A DNA stretch of 64,000 nucleotides from DATLFA01 sp035525225 (GTDB lineage: Bacteria; Actinomycetota; Acidimicrobiia; Acidimicrobiales; WLNW01). The notes under the pieces were generated by a model. It worked only from the letters and a program-made list of their open reading frames with translations. It made no database searches and was not told where the DNA came from. A program made the position numbers and the translations under genes. Positions 33,651-42,704 of this stretch are shown in pieces (the first letter of the stretch is position 1; each line of letters begins with the position of its first letter). Where the stretch lies: positions 1 through 64,000 of the forward strand of contig DATLFA010000063.1 in assembly GCA_035525225.1 (NCBI GenBank). The letters are read 5' to 3'.

Positions 33651-34721
33651 TCAGTCGCGGGAGTCTTCGAGATCGAGGTCGTCGTCGGCCAGCGCGATCG
33701 AAGGCAAGGGCTGGTGCTCGGTGAACAGTAGCGATGCAGGTGTCGCACCGACCAGTGCATCGGCGGCGAGCACGACTGCGGCGGCGGTGTAGGTCGAGAG
33801 TTCGTCGTCGGGAAAGTGCACCAGCTCGGGGTAGACGATGCCGGTGTAGTAGCGGCCGTCGGCGCGGCGTAGCTGCTGCGCCCACATGAACAGCTCGAGC
33901 GCGATCGAACGTTCGCCGACTGCGAGGTGCGCCATGGCGCATTCGCAGGTCTCGGCGGCAGTTACCCACGGACGATCACCGACGCAGCGGATGCCTTTGC
34001 CCTGCATGACGAACGTGTCGAACCGCTGCGCCAAGCGCTCGCGCCCCGCGTCGCCGGTGATGACGCCGGCGAGGACGGGGTAGTACCAATCCATCGCCCA
34101 CCGATTCTTCGGTGCGAAGGCGTCGGGCGCCGTGCGGATGATATGCGCCAGCCGTCCGAGGGAGAGCTCCCAGTCGAAGCGGTCGTGGCCGAGCAGCTCC
34201 GCGATAGCGATCGCGCAGCGCAGCGAATGACTGATGCTCGACGAGCCCGTCAGGAGTGCGAACGTCCACGGCGTGCCGTCGGCGTGGCGAGCCCAGATGA
34301 TCTCGCCGCGCGGCGTCTGCAGGTCGAGCACGAAGTCGATCGCGCGCTCGACGACGGGCCACATCGTCTCGACGAAGCCCCGGTCGCACTCGATCAACCA
34401 GTGGTGCCACACACCGGTAGCGACGTAGGCGATGGTGTTGGCATCGAGCTTGTCCTGCTCGACCCGATGGCCGATGTAGTAGTTGTGCCACGAACCGTCG
34501 GCGCACTGATTGGCAACGAGCCAGTCGAAAGCACGCTCGGCGTCGGCGCGGCGTCCGCCGACGAGCAAGGCCATGGCGGCTTCGACGTGGTTCCACGGGT
34601 CGGCGTGGCCGCCGGGAAACCACGGGATCATGCCCGACGGTTCTTGCCACTCCGCGATGGTGTCGACGGTGCGGGAGAGCTCGGTCGCGCTGAGGAGGCC
34701 GGGCAGCTCAAGCGATGGCAT
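33651..34721 (-). CDS. Alpha/alpha-toroid 'prenyltransferase-like' glycan-cluster protein
   Basis: 356 aa. The ATG at 34721 is favoured over 34730 because AAGGA lies eight bases upstream. Repeated helical motifs (GGHADPWNHVEAAMALLVGGRRADAERAFDWL, QCADGSWHNYY, AKNRWAMDWYYPVLAG-type, RPWVTAAETCECAMAHLAVG) indicate an alpha/alpha-barrel of the kind found in terpene cyclases and some glycosidases. Such proteins recur beside actinobacterial glycosyltransferase and methyltransferase pairs. The start overlaps the upstream methyltransferase by 14 bp. Enzymatic activity is unknown. Confidence 0.75.
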   Translation of the reverse strand: MPSLELPGLLSATELSRTVDTIAEWQEPSGMIPWFPGGHADPWNHVEAAMALLVGGRRADAERAFDWLVANQCADGSWHNYYIGHRVEQDKLDANTIAYVATGVWHHWLIECDRGFVETMWPVVERAIDFVLDLQTPRGEIIWARHADGTPWTFALLTGSSSISHSLRCAIAIAELLGHDRFDWELSLGRLAHIIRTAPDAFAPKNRWAMDWYYPVLAGVITGDAGRERLAQRFDTFVMQGKGIRCVGDRPWVTAAETCECAMAHLAVGERSIALELFMWAQQLRRADGRYYTGIVYPELVHFPDDELSTYTAAAVVLAADALVGATPASLLFTEHQPLPSIALADDDLDLEDSRD

Positions 34722-35538
34722 CGGCAACATCCTTTGAGGTTCGAGACTTTGTGGTTCGAGACTCGCCGGCGGGCGTGAGTGGCACACGCGGGACGAGAAG
34801 GTTGCGGGCGAGATGGCCCGGTTTGTGCGCGTAGATGACCACGCTCTTGCCGATGATCGGATTGAGCGTGCGATCGAGGATCTTGGTGACGCGCGGCTGC
34901 TTTTCGATGTCCCAGCACAACAAGCGGTGGTACGCGTCGACGAGACGATTGGCTTCGACCGGTTGACGCAAACCCACCGCGCAGCGCAGCCACCAGTAGG
35001 GAGAGTGCAGCGCATGCGCGTGGTGAGCGGAAGTGGGTTGGAGCCGAGCGTCGCGCAACCGTTCGCGCAGCCCGGCGCGCGAATAGATACGAACGTGCCC
35101 GCCCGGGGCGTTGGGTGCCGGGTAGTCGTCGGACAACGCCCAACAGATGCGCTCGGCGAACCACGCGGGGACGGTGACGGCCAAGGTGCCACCCGGCTTG
35201 AGCACCCGGGCCAACTCGGCGAACGCCCGACCGTCCTCAGGAATGTGCTCGACGATTTCGCTGGCGATGACGCGCTCGAACGAGGCATCGGGGAACGGCA
35301 GCGCGGTGGCGTCGCCGTTGACCGCGATGAAGCCGACACCGTCGGGGATCTCGTCGTCTTGCGCCATCGCCGCGACGATGGCCCGCACGCCTTCGAGTTC
35401 GTTCACGCCGAGATCGCACGACACGACCGACGCGCCGCGCCGCACACCCTCGTAGGTGTGGCGTCCGAACCCACATCCGATATCGAGTAAGCGTTCGCCG
35501 GCCTGCACGCCGAGGCGTCGATAGTCGACCGTCAGCAC
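34708..35538 (-). CDS. Class I SAM-dependent methyltransferase
   Basis: 276 aa starting at a GTG next to the glycosyltransferase stop (TGATGTG junction). SAM motif I LLDIGCGFGRHTYEGVRRGA, GDATALPFPDASFERVIASEIVEHIPED and LKPGGTLAVTVPAW are UbiE/Methyltransf_11 type. The C-terminal 120 residues (PYWWLRCAVGL, YHRLLCWDIEKQP) are extra and may bind lipid or sugar. It is the middle gene of a three-gene minus-strand operon. Confidence 0.87.
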   Translation of the reverse strand: MLTVDYRRLGVQAGERLLDIGCGFGRHTYEGVRRGASVVSCDLGVNELEGVRAIVAAMAQDDEIPDGVGFIAVNGDATALPFPDASFERVIASEIVEHIPEDGRAFAELARVLKPGGTLAVTVPAWFAERICWALSDDYPAPNAPGGHVRIYSRAGLRERLRDARLQPTSAHHAHALHSPYWWLRCAVGLRQPVEANRLVDAYHRLLCWDIEKQPRVTKILDRTLNPIIGKSVVIYAHKPGHLARNLLVPRVPLTPAGESRTTKSRTSKDVADAIA

Positions 35539-35539
35539 A

Positions 35540-36814
35540 TCAATCCCGTCCGCCGGCGAGCACGCGCCGATACTGCTCGACCGTCGCTCGGGCGGTGTGC
35601 TGCCAGCTCCAATTGTCGATGACACGCTGACGACCGGCGGCACCGACGCGCGCACGCCACGCGTCGTCGTCGAGCGCGCGGCGCATCATCTCGGCCATCG
35701 CCTCACTGTCGCCCGGAGGCACGAGAAAACACGTCTCTCCGTGCGTGCCGGCAACCTCGGGTAGCGCTCCGCCGGTGGTGGCCAACAGTGGGACGCCTGA
35801 CGACATGGCCTCGATGGCAGGCAGGGAGAACCCTTCGTAGAGGGACGGCACGACGGCGAGATCACACTCGCTGTAGAGCTCGACGATGCGTTGGTCGGAC
35901 ACCCCGTGTACGAACGAGACGACATCGGTGAGGCCGTAGCGGGCGATGATCTGTGGTGTGCGACTCTCCGCGCGCGGCTTGCCGATGATGACGACCTCGA
36001 CCGGTCGCTCGGTGCGCAACTTGGCGACTGCCTCCAACAGATACGCGAGGCCCTTCATCGTGATGTCGCTCGATGTCGTGCACAGGATGCGGCCCGGAAC
36101 GCGCTGCACATAGGGGATGGGCTTGAACATGTCGGGGTCGACGCCGACCGGAACCACTTGCATGCGATCGAGGCGGACACCGAAGTCGTGATGTATGTCG
36201 ACCTTGGACGATTCGCTCACCGTCATGACGTGATCCATCTGACGGGCCACGATCTTTTGCATGCGTACGAACGAATACCAACGACGGGTGCCGATCTTCT
36301 TCAACCACGAGGTCATGTGTTCGAGCTCGAGGCGCCGGTCGACACTGATCGGATGGTGGATCGTCGACAGGATCGGCCAACCCTGACGCTTGAGCGCGAG
36401 CAGACCCCAGCCGAGCGTCTGGTTGTCGTGCACCAGGTCGAACTCCGCACGGCGACCGCGGAGCGCGGCGAACGCGCGCCACGAGAACGACATCGGCTCG
36501 GGAAAGTTGCCGGTCGCGAAGGAGAATCCCTCGGCGACATCGGGCAGCGACTTGTACTCCCAGATGCGGGGCTTGCGCATCGGGTAGTGATCGTTGTAGG
36601 TGTCGAGGCTCGGCAGCTTGTGAAGGGGGATGTGATCGTCGAGGGCCGGATACGGCTGCCCGGCGAAGACCTCGACGTGGTGGCCGAGGTCGGTGAGCGT
36701 CTTCGCGAGGTGACGGATGTAGACGCCCTGACCCCCGACGGTCGTCTTGCCCCGGTAGGTGAGCAGGGCGACCCGCAACGATGGCGCGGCCGCAGCCCCG
36801 GAGGTTTGATTCAC
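35540..36814 (-). CDS. GT4-family glycosyltransferase
   Basis: 424 aa from the GTG at 36814, preceded by AAGGGA. GT-B fold: N-terminal GGQGVYIRHLAKTLTDLGHHVEVF, and the C-terminal GT4 signature YEGFSLPAIEAMSSGVPLLATTGGALPEV with its E(x7)E. The overall sequence resembles actinobacterial alpha-glycosyltransferases acting on phosphoinositol mannosides or polysaccharides. It heads the operon with a methyltransferase and a toroid protein, suggesting synthesis of a methylated glycan or glycolipid. Confidence 0.88.
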   Translation of the reverse strand: MNQTSGAAAAPSLRVALLTYRGKTTVGGQGVYIRHLAKTLTDLGHHVEVFAGQPYPALDDHIPLHKLPSLDTYNDHYPMRKPRIWEYKSLPDVAEGFSFATGNFPEPMSFSWRAFAALRGRRAEFDLVHDNQTLGWGLLALKRQGWPILSTIHHPISVDRRLELEHMTSWLKKIGTRRWYSFVRMQKIVARQMDHVMTVSESSKVDIHHDFGVRLDRMQVVPVGVDPDMFKPIPYVQRVPGRILCTTSSDITMKGLAYLLEAVAKLRTERPVEVVIIGKPRAESRTPQIIARYGLTDVVSFVHGVSDQRIVELYSECDLAVVPSLYEGFSLPAIEAMSSGVPLLATTGGALPEVAGTHGETCFLVPPGDSEAMAEMMRRALDDDAWRARVGAAGRQRVIDNWSWQHTARATVEQYRRVLAGGRD

Positions 36815-36973
36815 GTGTGGGCGTCCCTTCCATGGCCTGGCCAAGGCGTGCATTCGGCCGAGAATCGAAGGTGGGAGGCTACCTCGCCCGCGCCCGCTCT
36901 CATCTCGCGGATCCCGCCGTCGCCCCTACTGAGAGGCGCTGCTCCACACCTTGACCGCTGCGAGACTGGCGGC

Positions 36974-37414
36974 ATGCGGACAGTGGTGCAGCGGGTCTCC
37001 CGGGCAGAGGTGCGGTCGGAGGGCGGCGAATCGATGGGGGCGATCGGGCCCGGCCTGTGCGTGCTCGTGGGGGTCACCCACGACGACACCCCGGCCACCG
37101 CCCGAAAGTTGGCCGACAAGCTGTGGCACCTGCGGGTCATGGCCGACGACGACGGCGTCATGAACCGCTCTGTTGCCGACACCACCCGCGAGATCCTCGT
37201 CGTGAGCCAGTTCACACTCTATGGGGATACCCGCGGCGGCCGCCGGCCGTCATGGATCGCGGCCGCACCACCCGAGCACGCCGAGCCCGTGATCGACGCC
37301 CTCGTCGAGCGATTGCGCGAGCTCGGCGCAGAAGTCGCGACGGGCCGGTTCCGTACGCACATGCGAGTCGAGTTGGTCAACGATGGTCCGGTGACGGTGC
37401 TGCTCGACGTCTGA
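36974..37414 (+). CDS. dtd: D-aminoacyl-tRNA deacylase
   Basis: 146 aa from the ATG at 36974. MRTVVQRVSRAEV at the N terminus, VSQFTLYGDTRGGRRPSW (the SQFTL motif) and the C-terminal NDGPVTVLLD define DTD. It frees D-amino acids and glycine from mischarged tRNA. Its 3' end overlaps the convergent lnt gene by 38 bp. Confidence 0.95.
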   Translation: MRTVVQRVSRAEVRSEGGESMGAIGPGLCVLVGVTHDDTPATARKLADKLWHLRVMADDDGVMNRSVADTTREILVVSQFTLYGDTRGGRRPSWIAAAPPEHAEPVIDALVERLRELGAEVATGRFRTHMRVELVNDGPVTVLLDV

Positions 37415-38867
37415 GCACGTGCGCGCCGGCGATGAGCCCGAACGCGATGAGGATCATCGGCCAGTTGCCGACGCGCACGGCGAGGGTCTTGCCGCCGCGC
37501 AGCTCGACTGGTCCCTGCACCACTTGTTGTTCGCTGACGCCGGTGCGACCGATGACTCGGCCGCTGGGCGTGACCATCGCCGTGAATCCGGTGGGTGCTG
37601 CTTGCAAGACCCACCGTCCGGTCTCGAGTGCACGAAGTTGCGAAGACGCGATCTGTTGCGTCTGCACGATCGTCAGCCAGTACGACGACCCGTTCGTCGG
37701 GTTCAAGAGGATCTGTCCACCTTCGCGAATCGCTTCGCGCGCGCGATCCTCGAAGAAGATCTCCCACGAGATGCCGATGCCGAGGCGGCCGATTGGCGTG
37801 TCGAGCACGGGAGGGTCGGTGCCGCGTAATACTTCGCGACGCGGCAACGCGTCGCCGGCGAATGGCTCGACGAGCCCGCGCAGGGGCACGTATTCGCCGA
37901 AAGGCACGATGCGCACCTTGTGATAGGTGTCGACGACCGTACCCGTGTCGTCGATGGCCTCGGTGAAGTTGTCGTTGTACCGGTCGTCGAGATGGGTGAA
38001 CCATCCGGGTAGGAAAACTGCATCGAGATCACGCGCAACTCGTTCGATGATGGCGCGGGCATCGTCCTCGTAGAGCAACTGCGGATCTCGGGGCCTGTTC
38101 GAGTCGGGAACCGATTCGGGATTGACGACGTTCTCCGGCCACAACACCAGATCGACGCGACCGTCGATGAGCGCGGTTGCGTCGAGATGGCGCTGCAACA
38201 CGATGGGATTCTCGGTGATGTCGGCGCGTGTGCGTTGGGGACCGCCCCCTTGCACCAAGGCGACCTCGATACTGCGCAGCACGTAGCCGCTCGGCGCAAT
38301 GGCGGCCCACAGCCCGCACACCGCGACCACCGCCGCGACGACGGCCGCGTCGCGCCACTGCCGCTGGCTGAGTGCACTCAACGCCGCGCCGATGGCGACG
38401 ACGATCGCGACGAGGAGGAGTGCGCCGAGCGTGCGCACGAATGGTGCGAGGGGGCTCGACGCCTGGGTCATCGGCAGCGTCGCCAACGGAACGCCACCGA
38501 AGGGCCAGCGCCACCGGAATAACTCGGCGAGCACGAACGCGCCGGGCAGCGCGAGGTGACGGCCTGCGCCCGCGGGCGCGACGGCCGCTGCGGCACCGAA
38601 GAGTGCGCTCGAGAACGCCGCGGCGATGAGGTAGCCGGGCGGCGTCAAGTCCCACATCCACAACATTCCCGGGGTGAGCCAGAACGCCGCCGCGAGCCAG
38701 CCTCTCTTGAAGCGGGTGCGAGCCGGCTGATCGGCGATGAGCCGGTCGAACAACGCGAGCCCGACGAACGCGAGTGGCCACCATCCCCATGGAGGCAGGG
38801 CTGCGGCAATCGCGAGACCCGCGGACGCCGCGTGCGCGACGGTTCGAGCCCGCACGCGATTCAACAT
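37377..38867 (-). CDS. lnt: Apolipoprotein N-acyltransferase homologue lacking the catalytic cysteine
   Basis: 496 aa. About six N-terminal transmembrane helices precede a carbon-nitrogen hydrolase domain. Of the Glu-Lys-Cys triad, Glu245 (WPEN) and Lys317 (YHKVRIVPFGEYVP) are present, but the nucleophile site reads GIGISWE with Ser367 where Lnt has Cys. The codon is TCG, two changes from TGC, so a single base error does not explain it. Lnt N-acylates the lipobox cysteine of lipoproteins; this protein may be inactive as such or use Ser. Several lipoproteins are encoded nearby. Confidence 0.85.
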   Translation of the reverse strand: MLNRVRARTVAHAASAGLAIAAALPPWGWWPLAFVGLALFDRLIADQPARTRFKRGWLAAAFWLTPGMLWMWDLTPPGYLIAAAFSSALFGAAAAVAPAGAGRHLALPGAFVLAELFRWRWPFGGVPLATLPMTQASSPLAPFVRTLGALLLVAIVVAIGAALSALSQRQWRDAAVVAAVVAVCGLWAAIAPSGYVLRSIEVALVQGGGPQRTRADITENPIVLQRHLDATALIDGRVDLVLWPENVVNPESVPDSNRPRDPQLLYEDDARAIIERVARDLDAVFLPGWFTHLDDRYNDNFTEAIDDTGTVVDTYHKVRIVPFGEYVPLRGLVEPFAGDALPRREVLRGTDPPVLDTPIGRLGIGISWEIFFEDRAREAIREGGQILLNPTNGSSYWLTIVQTQQIASSQLRALETGRWVLQAAPTGFTAMVTPSGRVIGRTGVSEQQVVQGPVELRGGKTLAVRVGNWPMILIAFGLIAGAHVLRRRAAPSPDHR

Positions 38868-38936
38868 GCCTGCATCATGCGGTGCGCCTACCGCGGCGTC
38901 AAAGCGTGGACATCGCGAGACGAGCGCGCGGGCAGA

Positions 38937-39494
38937 TCACTGTAGCGAAGGTTGGAGACGCAGCACGTCGGTGACCGTGCCGATGCCTTTGAGCTCGATC
39001 GAGTGCGTGCCCGCGACCTTGATCCAGTAGGGCAGATCGGCGCGGGCGCATGCGGCCAGCACTTCGCCGGGATTGGCCGCGGCGCACAGCCGCGCCGCGA
39101 GGTTGACCGGCTCGCCTATGTAATCGTCGCCCTCGAACAACAATGCAGTACCGGTCGCGATACCGACACGCACCGCGCTGCCGACCGAGCCGAGTTGCGC
39201 GATGAGGTGCGCGCCTAGCGCCACGCTCGGGCCCGTCTCGACACCGACGAGCATCGCCCCGTCGCCCAGCCACTTGGCGACGCGCACGCCGCGGCGCGCC
39301 GCGACGGAACGCGTCTCGTGGCGGAAGTACGTGAGCACCGCGGCTGCCCGATCTGCACCCTGCGCTCGCGTGTACGCGGTGAAGCCCGAGAGGTCGACGA
39401 AGATGAACGTCCGCTCGATGCGCAGATATGGCTGCTCTTTCGGCAGCAACGAAGGATGCTCGGCAGCAAGGTCGGGCACCGCGGTGAACTCCAT
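38937..39494 (-). CDS. Stand-alone class III adenylate/guanylate cyclase
   Basis: 185 aa from the ATG at 39494, essentially just a cyclase homology domain. All catalytic positions can be found: metal Asp34 (FVDLSGFT) and Asp78 (LGDGAM), purine-binding Lys74 and Asp124 (DYIGEPVN), and transition-state Asn131 and Arg135 (VNLAARL). Lys/Asp at the purine site predict ATP as substrate, giving cAMP. There is no regulatory domain or membrane segment. The Crp-family protein at 7562-8221 is a candidate receiver. Confidence 0.88.
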   Translation of the reverse strand: MEFTAVPDLAAEHPSLLPKEQPYLRIERTFIFVDLSGFTAYTRAQGADRAAAVLTYFRHETRSVAARRGVRVAKWLGDGAMLVGVETGPSVALGAHLIAQLGSVGSAVRVGIATGTALLFEGDDYIGEPVNLAARLCAAANPGEVLAACARADLPYWIKVAGTHSIELKGIGTVTDVLRLQPSLQ

Positions 39495-39599
39495 GGAGCG
39501 ATTTTGGCACGAGTCGTCCCCATCTCCTTCCGAATCGACGAGTCTTCGCGAGCTGTGCACACAGACTTCACATTCCCGCAACAACGAACGAATGTGGGG

Positions 39600-39971
39600 T
39601 CAGATGCGTCTGCCGCACACCGGCCAGGGTTGCCGCCCGCGTTCGCTGTACAAGGCACGCGCCATCGCGTCTTGCCAGTAGGGCTCGGCCACGGCGGGAT
39701 CGACGGCGACGAGCCACGGGAAGTGCCGCGAGGCGACGTCGTTCCACGTGCGGAAGTCGAACTGGTAGCCACCGCGGTAGAGGCCGGTCCAGCTGATCGC
39801 CTGGTAGTTGTCGGTCGACTCGCACATGCGGAGGCGGTTCAACTGGTCGTAGTCCAAGGCGTCACGCGTGGGTGCGGTAACGCTGTCGAAGAACAACATC
39901 TCATTGGCGGTGCAGCCGCTGAGTACGAATGTCGTTGCGATCAGCGACGCGCTGAGCAGCCAACGTTTCAT
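39600..39971 (-). CDS. Small lipoprotein with an Rpf-like transglycosylase domain
   Basis: 123 aa. The signal peptide ends in lipobox LSGC (Cys20). The rest resembles the resuscitation-promoting-factor/transglycosylase-like fold: RLRMCESTDNYQAIS with Glu51 as likely catalytic acid, LYRGGYQFDFRTWNDVA, a segment with WQDAMARALYSERG, and PWPVCG, whose Cys119 would pair with Cys50. Rpf enzymes cleave peptidoglycan and trigger growth from dormancy. It is unusually short and lipid-anchored. It stands alone upstream of the cyclase gene. Confidence 0.75.
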   Translation of the reverse strand: MKRWLLSASLIATTFVLSGCTANEMLFFDSVTAPTRDALDYDQLNRLRMCESTDNYQAISWTGLYRGGYQFDFRTWNDVASRHFPWLVAVDPAVAEPYWQDAMARALYSERGRQPWPVCGRRI

Positions 39972-40278
39972 CGGGAATCCCTTTCACGGTTGGATCAGAG
40001 CGCGCGCAACGAGAGACCGGTTGGTGGTCGTCTACGGAGCGAGCGTGAAGGGCGGCGAGCACCGCGGCGGGTTATTGGCCGCGTGGTCTGCTCAGCGAGC
40101 GCCTGCTGTTAGCTCTGACGTATTTGGTTGACGGGGAGGCAAGGTACGGGTTGATCCGCGGCGCGGCGAGGCGGAGCAGGGGGGAATGTCGGTGGCACCA
40201 GTCACCGGTACCAGTTTCCGCGATCGTACGAACGCTCTCAGTGACCGCGCATCGTGCGTATCGATACGAGATCATCCA
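39972..40278. other. 307-bp intergenic region between cgoX and the Rpf-like gene
   Basis: There is no convincing gene on either strand; the open frames here have atypical residue use. It should contain the promoter of the minus-strand Rpf-like gene and the end of the minus-strand heme operon. On the minus strand, about 40097-40119 reads CGTCAGAGCTAACAGCAGGC, recalling the 3' core of c-di-AMP riboswitches, but the other conserved blocks were not found. Confidence 0.6.
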
Positions 40279-41676
40279 TTACGCGGATAGTGCGAGTCTC
40301 ACCCGTTCTGCGCTTTCGCGCGCCTGGTGGATCGTCGCGGGAATGCCGATGCCTCCGTATGCCGCACCCGCGACGACGACGCGCGGCGCATGCTCTGTCA
40401 AGGCATCGTGTATCGCGGACGTGTGCGCACGATGACCCGGCCGATATTGCGGAAACGATCGCGGCCAGCGACTGATGCGCACCTCTGCGGGCTCGCCGAA
40501 TTTGCCCATGATTTCATGCAGGTCGACCAACGCCGAAGAGACGAGCGCGTCATCGTCGAGCGACAGCGCATTCTGGTTGTCGATGTGTCCCGTCGATACG
40601 CGCAGTATCGCGTGTCGATCCGATGCGAGATGCGCCCACTTCGACGAACTCCACGAACACGCAGTGATGAAGCGGTTCTCGCACTTCGGCACCAGGAATC
40701 CGCTGCCATCGAGTGGATGCTCGACGGTGTGCTTACCGACCGCGATTGCGATCAACACGACCGACGAATAGTCGATCTGCGCGCACAGTTTCGCAGCAGG
40801 TGATGCGATCGTCGTCAGCAACGCTGACGCGTCGTAGGTCGGTGTGGCGATGACAACGGCATCGGCCGCCGTCGCCGCGCTCGCGGTGTGCACCTGATAG
40901 CCGGATCCGTCGCGCTCGATGGCGCGAACCGGCATCGAGAGTTGTACACGCGATCCGAGACGGCGCCGGAGTTCATCGGTGATGTAACCGACACCGCGCG
41001 GATGCGAATAGAAGACGGGTGTCGTGTTTGCGGACGAGACTCGGCTGCGCCGCAAGGCGCGGATGAGGCTGCCGTCGAGCGCCGCGGCGCCGGCCAAGAT
41101 GGGGGCCGTGCTCTCGAGGCTGAGTTGGTCGGTCGATCCGGCGTAGATGCCGCCGATGAGAGGATCGACGACACGGTCGTTGATCTCGTCGCCCAGACGC
41201 CGGCGGATGAGCGCGCCGATCGATTCGTCTTCGCCGCGTTCGCCGAGACGATCGGTGACGGCGTCGGTGCTGCGCTCGAGATCTTGCCGGGCGCGGGCCA
41301 CTGCGCGGACGCTGACGATGCCCGACTCGGCGAGGGCGTCGAGGTCGAGCGGCACGCCGAGCACGTTGTCGGTTGGGATGCGCCGCAGTGCCCCGTAGGA
41401 ATACAGGTAGGCCCGGTTGGTGGCGGGGGACGTGAGCTCTGACGCGAGATCGAGCTCGGCGCACAGCTCGTGGGCCCAGGGCACGCGGGCCAAGAACGCA
41501 TCGGCGGCTTCGTCGACCGCGAGACCGGCGAACGGTGTGGTGTGGATCTTGCCACCCACGCGGTCATCGGCCTCGAGCAGCATCACGTCGAGCGAAGGAT
41601 CGTGGGTGATCAGATCGAACGCGCAGGACAGTCCGGCGATGCCCGCTCCGACGACTACGACGCGCGCCACGGTCAC
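40279..41676 (-). CDS. hemY: HemY-type porphyrinogen oxidase (coproporphyrinogen III oxidase CgoX)
   Basis: 465 aa from the GTG overlapping the hemE stop (GTGA). An FAD-binding site is at the N terminus (VVVVGAGIAGLSCAFDL and LLEADDRVGGKIHT), and the C-terminal motif VVVAGAAYGGIGIPATIHQARESAERV closes the FAD fold. With HemQ in the same genome the likely product is coproporphyrin III, so CgoX describes it better than protoporphyrinogen oxidase. The cognate ferrochelatase is not in the window. Confidence 0.92.
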   Translation of the reverse strand: MTVARVVVVGAGIAGLSCAFDLITHDPSLDVMLLEADDRVGGKIHTTPFAGLAVDEAADAFLARVPWAHELCAELDLASELTSPATNRAYLYSYGALRRIPTDNVLGVPLDLDALAESGIVSVRAVARARQDLERSTDAVTDRLGERGEDESIGALIRRRLGDEINDRVVDPLIGGIYAGSTDQLSLESTAPILAGAAALDGSLIRALRRSRVSSANTTPVFYSHPRGVGYITDELRRRLGSRVQLSMPVRAIERDGSGYQVHTASAATAADAVVIATPTYDASALLTTIASPAAKLCAQIDYSSVVLIAIAVGKHTVEHPLDGSGFLVPKCENRFITACSWSSSKWAHLASDRHAILRVSTGHIDNQNALSLDDDALVSSALVDLHEIMGKFGEPAEVRISRWPRSFPQYRPGHRAHTSAIHDALTEHAPRVVVAGAAYGGIGIPATIHQARESAERVRLALSA

Positions 41677-42704
41677 GTGTCCCGGACGATGCCTTCGCGA
41701 TGTACGAGTTCGACCACCCGCTCGAGGACCGTCGGGTCGGTCTCGGGCAGTACACCGTGTCCGAGATTGAAGATGTGTCTCGGGTTGCCGTCGTTGCGAG
41801 CGAGTACGTCGCGTACTTCGGTCGCAACGACCTCCCACGGTGCAAGGACGATCGCGGGGTCGAGATTGCCTTGCAGCGTGACGTCATCGCCGAGCGTCGC
41901 GCGCGCATCGTTCAGGTGAGTGCGCCAATCGACGCCGACGACATCGGCGCCCGCGTCGCGCATCAGCGTGAGTAGCTCTCCGGTGTGCACGCCGAAATGA
42001 ATCGTCGGTACGCCCTTGTCTCGCGCGTGCAGCAGCACCCGCGTGCTCGCAGGCACTACGAATCGTCGGTAGTCACTGGGATGCAGCGCGCCGGCCCAGC
42101 TGTCGAAGAGTTGAACGGCGGCGGCCCCTGCGTCGATCTGGGCGTCGAGGAACGCGATCGCGAGATCGGCGAGACGATCCATGAGGTCGAACCACAGCTC
42201 GGGGTCACCGTGCATCAACGCTTTCGTCTTGGCGTAGGTGCGCGACGGTCGGCCTTCGATCAGGTAGCTCGCCACGGTGAACGGTGCGCCGGCAAATCCG
42301 ATGAGCGGCACCTTCAGCTCGCGGACGAGGGTGTGCACGGTCTCGATCACGTACGGCACGTCAGCCAGCGCGTCGAGCGGGCGCAGCCGTTCGAGGTCGT
42401 CGCGGGAGGCGAACGGCTGCTCGACCACAGGACCGACGCCCGGCGCGATGTCCACGCCGAAGCCGATCGCATGAACCGGCACCACGATGTCGGAGTAGAC
42501 GATCGCGGCGTCGACTCCGTAGCGGCGTACCGGCTGCAACGTGATCTCGGTTGCGAGATCGGGCTGCTTGATCGCGTCGAGGATGCTGCCCACCCCGCGT
42601 ATCGCCCGGTATTCCGGCAACGAGCGACCGGCTTGCCGCATGAACCACACCGGCACGAGCCGAGGGCCGGCGACCCCACGGCACGCGTCGAGGAAAGCAC
42701 TCAT
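41673..42704 (-). CDS. hemE: Uroporphyrinogen decarboxylase
   Basis: 343 aa. Signatures PVWFMRQAGRSLPEYR near the N terminus and GFAGAPFTVASYLIEG in the middle, with the catalytic Asp in IVYSDIVVP. It converts uroporphyrinogen III to coproporphyrinogen III. It is ATGA-coupled to the upstream patatin gene and GTGA-coupled to hemY. Confidence 0.96.
   Translation of the reverse strand: MSAFLDACRGVAGPRLVPVWFMRQAGRSLPEYRAIRGVGSILDAIKQPDLATEITLQPVRRYGVDAAIVYSDIVVPVHAIGFGVDIAPGVGPVVEQPFASRDDLERLRPLDALADVPYVIETVHTLVRELKVPLIGFAGAPFTVASYLIEGRPSRTYAKTKALMHGDPELWFDLMDRLADLAIAFLDAQIDAGAAAVQLFDSWAGALHPSDYRRFVVPASTRVLLHARDKGVPTIHFGVHTGELLTLMRDAGADVVGVDWRTHLNDARATLGDDVTLQGNLDPAIVLAPWEVVATEVRDVLARNDGNPRHIFNLGHGVLPETDPTVLERVVELVHREGIVRDT

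Noticed and set aside
40081..40140. A c-di-AMP (ydaO-type) riboswitch upstream of the Rpf-like gene on the minus strand
   Set aside because: Only a 20-nt segment (CGTCAGAGCTAACAGCAGGC) recalls the 3' core. The GGGGAACC- and GGGGTGAAT-like blocks and a pairing 5' strand were not found, although rpf genes and DisA make the idea attractive.
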